Source of the DNA: Lumnitzera littorea
Taxonomy: Eukaryota; Streptophyta; Magnoliopsida; Myrtales; Combretaceae
Direction: 5' to 3'
Assembly: GCA_024138015.1 (NCBI GenBank)
Contig: JAMXBB010000003.1
Coordinates: 30,044,392 to 30,108,391, forward strand
Length of the DNA: 64,000 nt
A program made the translations under genes and the position numbers. How positions within the stretch are numbered: the first letter of the stretch is position 1; each line of letters opens with the position of its first letter. This document shows, one piece after another, positions 10,917 through 22,008 of the stretch. The notes below the pieces were generated by a model, which had not been told where the DNA came from, ran no database searches, and saw only the letters and a program-made list of their open reading frames with translations.

Positions 10917-12392
10917 ACTTCGTATCAAGCAAGACTCAAAGGCAACAATTCTTTCCCCAAGTCATGAGAACGGCTTTCCTCTTATAGCAATACTCGGCAC
11001 GTCGGTTACTTATTAGCATGCCTTCCTTCTCAAAGAAGATTGACTCTCCGCTTTCATAACGCCTTATTATTTTTTCAGTGTTCTAAAAGAACATTTTTTT
11101 CTTTCTCCTTTCTTGAATCTTCTCTGCCATAGCGACATCATTTGACATCAACTCTATGTCCTTTGTGTAGATTAGCTAAGTCCATTGAGTCTAAAAATCT
11201 AACTCTTCATCTGACATAATAGAGACTAATTTGTCGAGCTACTTATGGATCTTGGACTCTAACCCATCCATGAACTTCCACCCATACCTCGCAGCAGCAA
11301 AATACTAATAGTCAGGTTGCTTCTTAATCGTGAAGAAGTATCAAAACAATTGAGGCATAGCCTTGACTTTAACCTCTTCATAGATTATTTTTAAAGCCAC
11401 TAAAAGCTAATATGTATTTAGTGAAAACATACTTGGCGCGACTCAGAAATAATTGAAGAATTGCTTGATGAATGCTGAGAAAGGAAAGTGCAGTCCAAAA
11501 TCAAGATATTTTAGGTAGATGTGGAACTCATGCTCCCTCGAAAAACACATTCTTTCCTCTTCTCTCGGCCTTATAAGATTCGATGCCCTTTGAAGGTTTT
11601 ACCAGTACTTGTTGTATTTCGAAACAAGGACCCTATCAGCGGCAATGACTGCTCTATCTAGTGAATCACGGAAATAGACTATATTATTGTATAGATACTT
11701 AGCCACAGATCTTCCCTCCTTCTCATCTGGGTATGTATTTGTTGTGAGGGAATTGATTTCAGTGAGTTTGTCCCACCACTTTACTATGCCATTGGCTAAA
11801 TTACCCAAGGAACAAGCCATCTTACTCCTTTGGAGGGGAAAAGTGGCCTCAATCTCTATTACTTCGAAATTCGAGAGGATAAGTTGATGAATTACGTTGC
11901 GAACCATACCTAATTGATTATGAGGAATATCACAGAATTTGAAGAATTTGAGAGAGAGTAAAGACGAGACATCCAAGGCAAATGAAAGCTTGTAGATGCG
12001 ACTGAAGAAATCTATTTTGATTTTGAACAATCCCTTAAATACGAATAGTTTATCCTTATAACTGCAAATGTGTTTCTGATGGTAATGATGTGCTGGTCAG
12101 ACAATGGCGCAGATTGTTGACACGTGTCTTAAGACAGAGATCTAATGGTTGTCAAGTCTTTGCCAGTTATTAGGCTTACGACATAATGATGACCGAGGTA
12201 ACAAATGTCAAACCTTCTGCTTTTGGTCTCTTGATAAGCAAGAAAATGAAAATTGAAACTTTTCGTTTAGGATGCGATTCGTCTTCCTTCCCACCTTACT
12301 TAGCATCTAAAGTACTACTCCTCAGTCAGCCTCTAGTGTATTAAATGTTACTCCCTTTGTTGAATCCTCGAACATGGGAGTTAGGAGACAAA

Positions 12393-12870
12393 TGTTGATA
12401 GTCAGTTTTCGTTCACTCAACTTGTCAAACATTGATAGTTAAAGTTTCATTCACTCATCCATTCAACTACTGAGTGGCCGAGTAACTTATATTTTTTACA
12501 TCTAGTTGAGTGACACAGATCCATTCCTAATTTGAATTCAAAGGAAATAACACGAACATTTATCCCTAGCACGGTTATATTACATAATTGCCTACTCTCC
12601 CTATATTTTAGGGAATGAGTCCAATCAAAAGTCTTCCATATATCTCGATGGTTATTTTGATAACTGTTACTTCAAACACGACATTCTCTTATAAATACAT
12701 TAAAGAAACATTGTAAGAGTATCTGATACCTCTAGACCACTCACTTAACTTTCCCTATTCATATTTATTGACTTAAGCATCGAAGTGGTCATACCAAACT
12801 GGCCGCGATACTAGGTGCCTTTCTTTTCTCTTTATAGGATATTTCCAACTACCAAAATCTATTAACAACA
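12393..12870 (+). repeat. Tat-1 3' LTR
   Basis: TGTTGATAGT to TTAACAACA, with TATAAATA at 12690-12697. It is preceded by a purine-rich tract (GGGAGTTAGGAGACAAA, about 12376-12392) that fits a polypurine tract. It is followed by AGCAA, the target duplication. Confidence 0.92.
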
Positions 12871-13248
12871 AGCAATTGTTTAAGAAAAAGATAAGTGAAT
12901 GAATGTAAAGTTAAAGGTCGTAAGAGAGTTCTTACAGCACTTTCTTTCCATATTTATAGGCAAACATCAAGGGTTTGAAATTGCAATTAATCATTAGTCA
13001 TAGGCCATGTAGAGATCTTGTAATCAAGCACATGCCTAAAATATAGGAGTAGTTGGTAGTTATGTAATGAGATCAAACCAAACTGTAATTGTTCTCGCCA
13101 CTTACCTATGTTTACGCTAAACATATTAATAAATTGAGCTTTAAGGCCCATGAAGTGAACTGAGCTTTAGTTGGCATTAGTGAGAATAGTATTAGTCCTT
13201 TTTTCATCAATCGAATGGTCGAGTAATATTTTAGGGCAAAATCCAACT
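12871..13248 (-). repeat. Tat-2 5' LTR, 5' piece
   Basis: The minus strand reads GTTGGATTTTGCCC, then LTR-like sequence with a TATA box (TATAAATA, complement of about 12951-12958), and continues without a gap into 2804-2700 if Tat-1 is removed. Together the two pieces make about 484 bp, the same size as the Tat-1 LTR. The outer end (about 13248) is uncertain because no clean TG terminus remains. Confidence 0.7.
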
Positions 13249-13860
13249 ACTAATAGATAGGTCATGAGACCAAGAGGATATTGACTCCCTAGTTTATAGG
13301 ACTAAGGCACTTAATTCGTGATAGGAATTAAGTGTTTAGCTTATCAAATGGGATAATGAGATTGAGAGGAGATTCTTTGCCACATAGTTAAGTTAGATGC
13401 CCTACCTAAGATTGAACTCAAGTGAAGTCCGTCAAAACTAAATTAAAAACCATCACCGATATCGTAATGGCATACCTTCACCACTATTTTAGAAGCATGT
13501 CATAAGCCCATGTCTTTATTAATTGTGTTAATTATTACTTTTTACTCTAATTTTAATTTTAATTGCAAATCCTTGTTCAGTATTTCATTCACTTAGATTA
13601 AAGTTGCAGGTAGAATCGGGTACTTAGATGAACCCTTCTCCTTGAGGGATTCAACCTATTAGATACTCACTAGTATTATTACTACAGATGATTCAGTACA
13701 CTAGTCGGTTAAGGGCTTGATACGATTTCAAAAATCTTCATTTATAAAATTTATGTCTAAAAATCTTTAGTGTTTATGTTGATCACTCATCAATAGTCTT
13801 CTAGGGAATGGTAAGTCCTCCTTACCCTTGCTAGTCACAACAAAACTTGTAAATACTTGT
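13249..13860. other. Unassigned, probably LTR-derived sequence
   Basis: There is no coding signal. The plus strand at 13600-13740 has the cadence of the 3' end of an Athila-type LTR (CTCCTTGAGGGATTCAACC, then a run towards a primer site). However, no tRNA-Asp primer site follows, so this is not claimed. The segment lies between Tat-2 and the left half of Tat-4 and may hold the Tat-4 3' LTR or an intron. Confidence 0.3.
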
Positions 13861-14294
13861 AATTTTTTGTTTTCCACTGATGTTGTTAATTTGCTTTTAC
13901 AAATGAAACGCTAGCCAGGTCCAAAGAGCTACCCTAACTTAGTATATTAGAGCTCTTAAGGTGACAGTAGTCCAGGACAAAGCTAGACAAGAGAGTTGCC
14001 AACCTTAAGGGCAAGGCTGTGATGCCGAAGACAAGGGTAAGTGAGACTAGTAGGATGGAGTTGCCTACTCTAACACAAGGGGTTCCTATCAATACCCTTT
14101 GCCCAAAGCCAGTTGTTGTCTAGCCTTTAAGCACGATCACCCCTACAACTAAGTCTACTCCCACATCTGGGCCCATTATTACTCTAGAGGAAGATGTTGT
14201 AGCTACAGACAAGTTGAATCTAGTGGTACTCCTTCCTCCTTTAAAGGGTAAGGGGAGGGTACCTATGGAGAAGCTAGTGGGCCAAAAGAGAAAG
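13861..14294 (+). pseudogene. Tat-4 antisense gene, left fragment
   Basis: The plus strand reads GKAVMPKTRVSETSRMELP and continues Pro/Thr-rich (TITPTTKSTPTSGPIITLEE) to VPMEKLVGQKRK, where Gyp-1 begins. After removal of Gyp-1 it joins KASNVEATNVPKSKKAKMK at 37750. It is the low-complexity middle of the Tat antisense gene, equivalent to about 18540-18990 in Tat-3a. Stops are few but present. Confidence 0.6.
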
Positions 14295-15175
14295 TGATGG
14301 GAATTAGGCTACTAGGCCTTTAACTTACAGCCGAGCCCAAGGATTGGAGGGGTTAGCAAAGTGGATCCTCTTGCTCCAGCTAACTCCTACCGAAGTCGAG
14401 TATCTCTTTGCCAAGCCACCCTGCATGCCGAGCCAAATGACTTCTTATCTCTTAGAAGCATTGTGCCAAATAGTAGACTGTCGAGACAGCGACTAAGCAT
14501 TGCATGCTCGCTCACTCACGTCTAGACTGACCAATTGCTCGGTATCACCCTTACCGAGAGGATAAGAGATAAACCCCAAACTAATCCTTAGTCACCTTTG
14601 CTCAGATAAGCAACTTAATCATACTCTTTTGTCTACATCCTCCAACGACATCACCAATGCATCTTTGCTATGTATATAGGGTACATGTAGAATCTGCTAC
14701 ACTAATCATTGTTTTTCTTAAGTACTCATTTTTATCCTTTCATAATCTTGTACATTACTTCTTTAGGATAATACGATTTTTTCTTTTCCCTTTTAGGTAA
14801 GTTTCTCTAAATTCTTGGGTATAAATACCCCTTATACATGTAGCCCCAAATGATCAAATTACCATTAATATACTGAATATTCCTCTTCTCGTAAACACTA
14901 ATTGTTTAGTTTCATTTTACTTTTATCCTAACCCATAAGTTAGGTTAGGTAGCAAGTAACCTTACTAGACTAATTCGTGTGTTATATCAAGTTGTTCCAT
15001 GAGTCATCGGAAGTTCCATTGATGCATCATATCTTTTAGAGTTGTTCGTGGGTCTGCTTACGTCCTTTTCATTTATGTTCTTTCACGTGTTTCCCCATCA
15101 CTCTTTTAAGCTTTCAACAAGCTTGGACCCATCCCCATGACCAACCTTATTTGTTCTTGGTCACGGTTTACGTCA
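14295..15175 (+). repeat. Gyp-1 5' LTR
   Basis: TGATGGGAATTAGGC to GTTTACGTCA, aligned along its length to 36866-37745. A TATA box (TATAAATA) lies at 14820-14827 and a polyadenylation-like AT-rich zone follows. Confidence 0.9.
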
Positions 15176-15177
15176 TC

Positions 15178-15190
15178 TTGGTATCAGAGC
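15178..15190 (+). promoter_or_regulatory. Gyp-1 primer binding site, tRNA-iMet
   Basis: TTGGTATCAGAGC is the standard plant initiator-Met tRNA complement. It lies two bases after the LTR end at 15175. Confidence 0.9.
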
Positions 15191-15258
15191 GGAGGTTTTC
15201 ATTTAGATTGTAGTAGTTTATTCTCTAAGTGCCTTGTTCATACTCTATTTTAAGGAAA

Positions 15259-16510
15259 ATGACTGACCCAAGTGTTAATGCTGATGTTGGAGATGACAAT
15301 AGTGGTGTTATCCACTATGGCCAACAATCTCAAGGAACTCTAAGAAGCATAGATGAGAGACTTGATGAGGTGGCTAACCTCTTGGTAGATTTAATCCAAG
15401 CTGTACATGCATTGACTTACCAACTTGCTTAAGCCGTGCATAACACCCCATAAGCTACTCGACTTATAAGAGGTTAGAACCTAGCTCGACAAGTTCGAGG
15501 TAAAGGATTAAGCAGATGAGTAAGGAGAAGAATTAACATGGGAGATATGGGAGAAGAAGATGAGAAAGTGTATTTTGAAGAAGAAGAGCGAGCTCGAGCA
15601 CTCAAAGCCTCTAACCATGTGAAGCTTCGGATTCCAAGCTTCAATGGATCTAAAAGTGCGGATGAATACTTAGATTAAGAGGAGAAAGTGGAACGTATTT
15701 TTTACCATTACCAATATGAGGATTACGAGAAAGTGAGAGCTGCTGCTATTGAGTTCTCTAAATATGTCGCTATGTAGTTGAAGAATTTACAAGCTATGAG
15801 GAGCCAAGAAGGATACAAAGAGATTAATACTTGGCCTAAGATGAAGAGAATACTCAAAAATAGATTTGTACCAAATACTTATCTGTAAAATAGTTTTACT
15901 CGACTCCAAGAGCTACGACAAAGAGGCCAAACTATTGATGAGTATGTTCAAGAATTCTAAATGCTTATTATCCGTTGTGAAGTGGAGGAACCAACAGTAT
16001 AAACAATCTTTAGGTTCCTTACTGGATTGAGGAGTGATATTTGAGACATTATAGAACTCAAACGACTTACCACAATGGATGAGGCCATACAAATTGCTCA
16101 AAGAATGGAAAGGCAAAGAAGGAGCTAAATTCCTATCTAGCAGTCGACTAACTAATTAGTTCAATCAAGCTAACCTATTTAAGGAAACTACTAAGATCCA
16201 CCAAGTGCCAACCTAATCCGAAAGGTAGATATCTGAGTTGAACAAAAGGGCCGACCTGACAGTGATGTGTTGACCCAAACTTATGAGAAAAGGGAAAGAT
16301 TTGGTAAGAAGATAAGCCAGATCAAGTGTTTCAAGTGCCAAGGGTTTGGACATATAGTTGCTCAATACCCAAACTAAAGAACTATGGTCATCAAGGGAGA
16401 CGTCTTGATGCTAGAAGTAGAAAGTACTGATGTAAAACTAGTACCGATGTGAAACTAGAGGAGGAAAGCCCTACCGAGAAGGAAGTTTCTCATGATAATG
16501 AATTGATTAA
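15259..16510 (+). pseudogene. Gyp-1 gag (broken, interrupted)
   Basis: The start ATG at 15259 gives MTDPSVNADVGDDNSG. The core follows the family order: LRIPSFNGSKSADEYLD, then EKVERIFYHYQYEDYEK, then RILKNRFVPNTYL, then QELRQRGQTIDEYVQEF and FRFLTGLRSDI. A zinc knuckle, CFKCQGFGHIVAQYPN, lies at about 16330-16370, with its last Cys changed to Tyr. About ten stops occur, mostly TAG or TAA where Gln or Trp is expected. The gene stops at the Tat-3 LTR; the downstream part resumes at 34197. Confidence 0.88.
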
Positions 16511-16990
16511 GAGTTGGAAATGTCATGCAAAGATAAGAAAATTACTTGGTACCGAAGCTAGTCCGGTGTAGCTACTTCGATGCCTAAGTTAGTATACAGG
16601 AATAAGGAAAGTAAAGTAAGTGGTTAAGAGTTATCAGATGTCTCTTGTAGAGTTTTTTCCCGTATTTATAAGAGATTGTCATGTTTGAAGGAGTAGTTAT
16701 CGGAATAACAGTTGAGACACGTGAAAGCTTCTTAGGTAGACATCTTCCCTGAAATGTAGAGAGAGCAAGCAGTTATGTTATATAATTATACTTGTGATAA
16801 CTATTCGTGCCATGAACTTGAATTCAAACTAGGAACAGATCTATGTTACTCAGCAGAATGCTAAAAATGTCAATTACTTAGTAAGGTGCTAAGAGTATAA
16901 ATGACCCGACTTGCCAATAGCCGAATGGACGAATAAATGAAGTTATATCAACACTTATCAAACTGAGTGGACGAAAACTAACTATCAATA
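16511..16990 (-). repeat. Tat-3a 3' LTR (left LTR of the array)
   Basis: Minus-strand LTR of the Tat-1 family. Its 5' end reads TATTGATAGT at 16990. Its 3' end stops at TTTCCAACTC, so about 20 bp of the terminus, including the final CA, is missing against Gyp-1 sequence. Confidence 0.85.
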
Positions 16991-18464
16991 TTTATCCCTT
17001 AACTCTCGTGTTCAAGAATTTGATAAAGGGAGTGATAGATAATGCGCTAGAAGTCGAGTGGAGAGCAATTCTTTAGATGCTAAGCGAGGAGGGAAGCAAG
17101 ATGGATTGTATCCCAGTCGAAAAGTTGCAATTTTCAATTTCTCGCTTGTTTAAGAAACCAAAAAGTAAGAGGCATGACACCTGTCTCCTCACTCATCATT
17201 ACATCGCAGGCTTAATAACTACAAGAGAGTTATCTATCGTCAGATTTCTATCTGGAAACATGTGTCAACATTCCACGCCACTATCAAATCAGCACATCAT
17301 TACTATAAAAAACAAGTTTGCAATTACAAGGGTAAATTTTCCATATTTAAAGGACTATTCAAAATCAAAACACATTTCTTTAGCTGCATCTCCAAATTTT
17401 CGTTTGCTTTCTCATCTTCACTCTCACATTCTTCAACTTCCATGATATCATTCCTTATAACCATTCGAGTATGGTTCACAACATAGTCCATTAACTTGTC
17501 CTCTTTGATTCCAAAGCGATGGAAACTGAAGCTACTTCTCTCCCCTAAATAAAGAGCAAGACGGCATGTTCCTCTAGTAGCTCGACCGATAGCATTGAGG
17601 AAAGGTGGGATAAACTCACTCGAATAAATGCTCTTGCTATAAATAATTATCTCAAGGACAAAGAAGGGAGATCCTCAGCGAAATATTTGTACAACAACAT
17701 AGCTTAGTTTCGTGACTCTCTAAATGGAACTGCCAATTCTGTCGATAGAGTCCTTGTCACGAAATATAACCAATACTGGCAAGACCACCCTGGATCGTAG
17801 AATCTTAAGAGGTTAAGAGAAGAGGAAAGGGTATGTTTCTTAAGGAAGCACAAATTCCACATATACCTAAAATATTTGGATTTTAGGTTGTGCTTCCCTT
17901 TCTTGGCTTTTATGAAGGGCTTCTACAACTATATCAAGTCATGCTGAGTATGTTCTCACCAAACATATACCAACATTTGGCGACTTTTGAGATAGTTTGT
18001 GAAGAAGTAGAAGTCAGGGCTACACCTCAACTGTTTCATTATTTCTTCACAATTAGGAGGTAACTTAACAAGTCGTACTTTGCCGCTATAAGGTACAGGC
18101 ATAAATTCATAGATGGGTTAGAGTCTAAGATCTACAAGTAGCATGACAAATTTGTGTCAATAGTGTCTGTGAGGAGTTAGACTTCTGGACTCAATAGATT
18201 AAGCCAATCCACACAAAGGATATAGAACTAATGCTGAATGATCCCGTAGCGGTGAAGAAAATTCAAGAGAGGAAGAGGAACAAAATGTTCTTTTAGGATA
18301 CTGAGAGAATTATACAGCGTTACAAAAGCGGAGAGCCAATCTTTTCTAAAAAAGAAGGTACACTAATGAGTTACCGTCCTGTCGAGTATAACTATAAGAA
18401 GAAAGCTGTTCTCGTGACTTAAGGGGAGAATTATTGCCTTTGAGTCTTGCTCGGCGTGGAGAAT

Positions 18465-18518
18465 GTAAGTTTATTCATTTCCCTTGCATTAATATTAATG
18501 TGTTTACTTATATTGTAG
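18465..18518 (+). other. Predicted intron 1 of Tat-3a antisense gene
   Basis: GTAAGT to TTGTAG, 54 nt, AT-rich. It joins a Lys/Arg-rich exon to MDIGEVNLAKLLAPAKAKK. In Tat-3b the donor has decayed to GCAAGC (23417-23470). Confidence 0.6.
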
Positions 18519-19212
18519 ATATGGATATTGGTGAGGTAAATCTTGCCAAGCTGTTGGCTCCAGCTAAAGCCAAAAAATCAAAAGCTGATAAGAGGACAGC
18601 CACACCATTCACTACCATTTGGCCTACTACTATGAAGAGGATGACAAAAGAGGACACATCAAAGCAAGCGATAGTACAGTAGAAAAACTCCCGACTGGCC
18701 AAGAGGTGGAAGGAAGGTAAGAAGACAGTGCCAGCAAAGGTAGCTCATTCTAAGGACCCTCCGATCGAGAATATTCAACCAATTGCCAAACCAAGAAAGG
18801 GTAGTCAAGAGACCTAACCTCGCAATGAGGCTAGAGATACTACTACCACCAAAGGGTTGTCATTGATGGTAGAGGCGACGCCGAGTGCTGATAAGAGACC
18901 GGAAAAGGAACTTGTCGACCAACTACCTGCCAAAAGGTCCAGGGGTTTGGACGAGAGTACGAAGGAGGCAAAGTTGTCTAAAGTTGTCGGTATCAGCAGT
19001 GCCAAATTCATCACCAACAAGAAAGTCAACGAGTACTTCATCCCATATTGGAGCTACAACATTTTGGATATCGACTCAACTTTGGGAGACAAGACAAAAT
19101 CTTTAGCCTTAATAGAAGGAATTATTCTTTCGAAGGACAAAGAGATTGCCAAGAAGGATGTTAATAGGTTGGTAGTTGTAATAAGGCCCATATTGCGGCC
19201 AAGTTGTATGAT

Positions 19213-19286
19213 GTAAGTATCCATATCTATCTTTTAACTGTTGAATTTACTCAGTTGCTAATATTCCTTTTCCTTTTCCTTTTCAG
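19213..19286 (+). other. Predicted intron 2 of Tat-3a antisense gene
   Basis: GTAAGT to a T-rich tract ending TTTTCAG, 74 nt. Tat-1 shares it. In Tat-3b the donor is ATGAGT. Confidence 0.7.
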
Positions 19287-19340
19287 ATAAGTAGCCACAT
19301 TCAGACAGCTTTGGATGAGGCCAATGAAGAAACTAAGAAG

Positions 19341-19416
19341 GTAAGATCCATAGTAGGCTTCATGTATTCTGTCGAGTCACTTCTAGTACTCATCATACTA
19401 AGTGAAATTGTTGCAG
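19341..19416 (+). other. Predicted intron 3 of Tat-3a antisense gene
   Basis: AAG|GTAAGA to TTGCAG, 76 nt, before the exon KIEDAYNASKAQITAAENAR. In Tat-3b the donor is kept but the acceptor is TTACAA. Confidence 0.7.
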
Positions 19417-20165
19417 AAAATTGAGGATGCATATAATGCATCAAAAGCCCAAATTACTGCTGCCGAAAATGCAAGGATAAGGACTGAGATGGAGGCAAGA
19501 AAGCTCTAGGAAGACCTTACTTCCGAAAAGTTGGTACATACCTTAGCTACTGATGAAGTTTTGAGCCTGAAGGCCAAGATTGAAGAGCAATATAAAGAGT
19601 CCAAAGGCCTCAAGGAGGAGCTATAGAAGAAGAAAGAAGAGTCCGGGGACTGGGCTAAACCTTTTGTACGATGAGCAATGAGGAAGATAAGCTTAAAATG
19701 TAAATTAAAGACTTGGAGGCCAACAACATGAACTTACAAAGCCGTGTTGCCAAACTAGAGGAGACTGTGAAAAGAGGACCCTCTGTTGAAGAGGCACTCG
19801 ATATACTCACTCCTAGTCGACAGTAAGAGAGACTTCTATAGAAGAAGTTGTTGGAAGGTGTCCAAGTCGCAAGAGAGGAGATCTTAAAACTTTACCCTGA
19901 TTACGATCTCTCCTGCCTTGATTTTGCTAATGTCAACAATAAAGTTAGCAGTTATGACAAGGCTGACGACAATGAATCAAGTGATAAGATGATTATGAAG
20001 GGTAACAACGAAGCTTATGCTAAGATCCTAGGGAAGACAAAGAACGTTTATCAAAATTAATCCCCTATGAGCAGAAAGAGAAATCTGTCGACTTAAAGAC
20101 CCTAAGCACCGAGAAAGAAGCTTGCTTAGAGAAAGCCTCAGCCTCCAATCCAAAAATTACTTCTA

Positions 20166-20829
20166 CTAACTCTGAGAATAAGCCATAGGATTTTCTTTGT
20201 ATTCCTTGCACATTGTCGTTCTATAAATAGGCCGAATATTTGTATCAATACATTGTTAAATGAAAAGTATCTTTCACATAACTGTTTGCAGTACGTTATT
20301 TCATGCTTCGCATTTTCCTGGCATAGATGATGTACGTGCTTTATTTCAAATGTTCTTTTTGTTAGCATGTTTTATTTCACACACTAAGTATTTCTCAGCA
20401 TGTTTTATTTCACATACCTAATTATTTCTTGGCATGTTTTATTTCACATGCCAAATTATTTCTTGGCATGTTTTATTTCACACGCCCAATTATTTCTTTG
20501 ATGTTTTATTTCACATGCCTAATTCGTACATCTTCATAGACATTGTCTGTTAGAACTTTGAGACGTGGACTAGTCGCATTGCTTGGCTGTAAGATTAATT
20601 TATGCAATTCGTTAACCATGATAGGCTAGAACTTACGTTAGATCGTTTGCCATGTAGTCTAGAACTCATTAACTCGACAATCATAAAAAGATCAAGAAAC
20701 ATAATAAGACCTCAAACAATTCTCATGAAAAAGTAGATTGTCGTCTTACAAGCAAGTAGGCTGTCTCTTTACAAATAAATGGAGATGAATATCATCTAAA
20801 CAATCAATTGAAACATAATTTCAAATTCT
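20166..20829 (-). repeat. Tat-3a 3' non-coding zone with tandem repeat
   Basis: At 20335-20530 there are about five units of 34-35 bp built on GCATGTTTTATTTCACA, the reverse complement of the Tat-1 repeat. No gene is seen on either side up to the integrase end. Confidence 0.82.
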
Positions 20830-22008
20830 CAACATTCCATACTCGAGGGATGATAGATCCATCTAACCTTTCTAATCGATAGGCCCCCTCGCCAACGACT
20901 TCCCAAACTGTGATAAGACCCTCCCAATTAATGCCAAGCTTCCCTTAACTCACTCATACACTACTAACTTTCGTCTTTTGATAAACCAAATCTCTAAGTT
21001 GAAAAACCTTGTGCTTCACTTTCTGATTGTAAAACCTTGTCACTCTATGCTGGTATGCCACAACCTTAGCTCTTGCAATATCTTTGATTTCATCAATGGT
21101 ATCCGAATTCACTGCTAATCTAACTTGATTAACCATTACATCAAAGTTCTGCATCCACAAATTAGGCAAATCCAACTCAATTGACAACATTGTTTCCGTG
21201 CCATATGCTAACCTAAAGGAGTCTCCCCTATCGCAACTCTATGGATGGTTCGGTACCCCTATAAGACATTTGGCAATTCATCAGCCCATTTCCCTCTAAC
21301 TTGATCTACTTTCCTTCTTAGGCCATGTAAGATGATCTTGTTTACTGCTTCGACTTGTCCATTCATCTAAAGGTATGCTATAAACATAAGGTTGAGGTAA
21401 ATGCCATGCTTCTCACAAAATGCTCGAAACTTGTTGTTGTCTAACTACGGGCCGTTATATGTGATTATCATGTAAGGAACTCCGAATCTTGATAATATGA
21501 AACTCAAAACAAACACTTCCACTTTCTACTTAGTGATCTTCACTACTACCTCAGCTTCTGCCCATTTGGTAAAGTAATCTAAGGCAACAATGACGAATTA
21601 TCGCTAAGCAGTAGATTTCGAAAGGAGTCCGAGAATATCTAACCCCCACTGGATGAAAGGCCAATGGCTGGATAAGCTACATAACTTAGTTGCAAGCGCA
21701 TGACTTGGTGACTCATGCTTCTAGCATTGAAAATAGTGCCAGACAAGTTCCTTTGCATCTTCTCTCATAGTCAACCAATAATGGCTAAATCACAGTGCTC
21801 GAACATACAGTGTTTGTACTTTTATGTGGTTACTACATACACCACCATATAGTTCGAACAACACCTTTTAGGCATCTCTTGAAAGAAGGCATTGAAGATA
21901 GGGTTGTGATATGCTACGTTTATACAACTAACCATCAATCAGAATGTAGTCCGCGGCTTGGAAAGCTAATCTTCATGCTCCTTTCTTGCCATCAGGGATA
22001 GTACTTTT
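20830..22008 (-). pseudogene. Tat-3a integrase, only pol domain left
   Basis: The minus strand encodes integrase from a fragment of the linker (ADYILIDG, about 21930) through the core IVALDYFTKWAEAEVVV, MIITYNGP (second Asp now Tyr), GQVEAVNKIILHGLRRKVD and the C-terminal KVVAYQHRVTRFYNQKVKHK. Its upstream end is cut abruptly at 22008, where the LTR begins. The leader, gag, protease, RT and both RNase H domains are missing. The block 20954-21190 is an open remnant of the C-terminal domain. Confidence 0.85.

Larger units (their letters stand above)
9150..12060 (-). pseudogene. Tat-1 antisense gene (gypsy-type 'Transposase_28'-like protein)
   Basis: A long gene runs opposite to gag-pol, from near the 3' LTR towards pol. 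The longest surviving block (11599-12030) begins MFKIKIDFFSRIYKLS and includes CSLGNLANGIVKWWDKLTE and RVLVSKYNKYW. Further on come a hydrophobic segment (FGLHFPFSAFIKQFFNYF) and KFMDGLESKIHK. The C-terminal third is coiled coil (block 9275-9622, VAELEETVKRGPSVEEALD). I relate the middle part to the plant domain catalogued as a putative gypsy-type transposon protein (Transposase_28), from memory of its motif order. Two GT-AG introns are visible and a third is likely near 9850-9925. Its function is unknown. Confidence 0.75.
2805..12870 (+). mobile_element. Tat-1: complete Ty3/gypsy Tat-lineage LTR retrotransposon
   Basis: A full-length element of about 10.07 kb: 5' LTR, primer site, gag, protease, RT, RNase H, second (archaeal-like) RNase H, integrase, 3' tandem repeats, antisense gene and 3' LTR. 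The double RNase H and the antisense gene are hallmarks of the plant Tat lineage. It sits inside the 5' LTR of Tat-2 with an imperfect 5-bp target duplication (AGTAA at 2800-2804, AGCAA at 12871-12875). The two LTRs differ at roughly 15 percent of positions over the first 290 bp by eye, so the insertion is old. All enzyme domains are inactivated, so any past movement of this copy predates its decay. Confidence 0.9.
17041..20165 (+). pseudogene. Tat-3a antisense gene, three introns visible
   Basis: Antisense relative to Tat-3a, so plus strand. The ATG at 17077 opens MLSEEGSKMDCIPVEKLQF. Next come ERWDKLTRINALAINNYL and RVLVTKYNQYWQDHPGS (about 17600-17800), the core FHIYLKYLDFRLCFPFLAF (about 17850-17920) and a Lys-rich tail. 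Introns at 18465-18518, 19213-19286 and 19341-19416 all keep GT-AG ends. The C-terminal exons encode coiled coil (KLEETVKRGPSVEEALDIL) and an acidic end (19848-20060). The middle resembles the Transposase_28 domain of plant gypsy elements; its function is unknown. The first half has many stops, the last third few. Confidence 0.78.

Noticed and set aside
2805..12870. Tat-1 as a potentially autonomous element
   Set aside because: Catalytic residues are lost in protease, RT, second RNase H and integrase, and stops are frequent.
13600..13740. Athila LTR end
   Set aside because: The cadence is suggestive, but no tRNA-Asp primer site follows and no second copy exists in the window.
17077..17486. 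Two overlapping plus-strand ORFs (122 and 74 codons) as host genes
   Set aside because: They match the N-terminal part of the Tat antisense gene in different frames.
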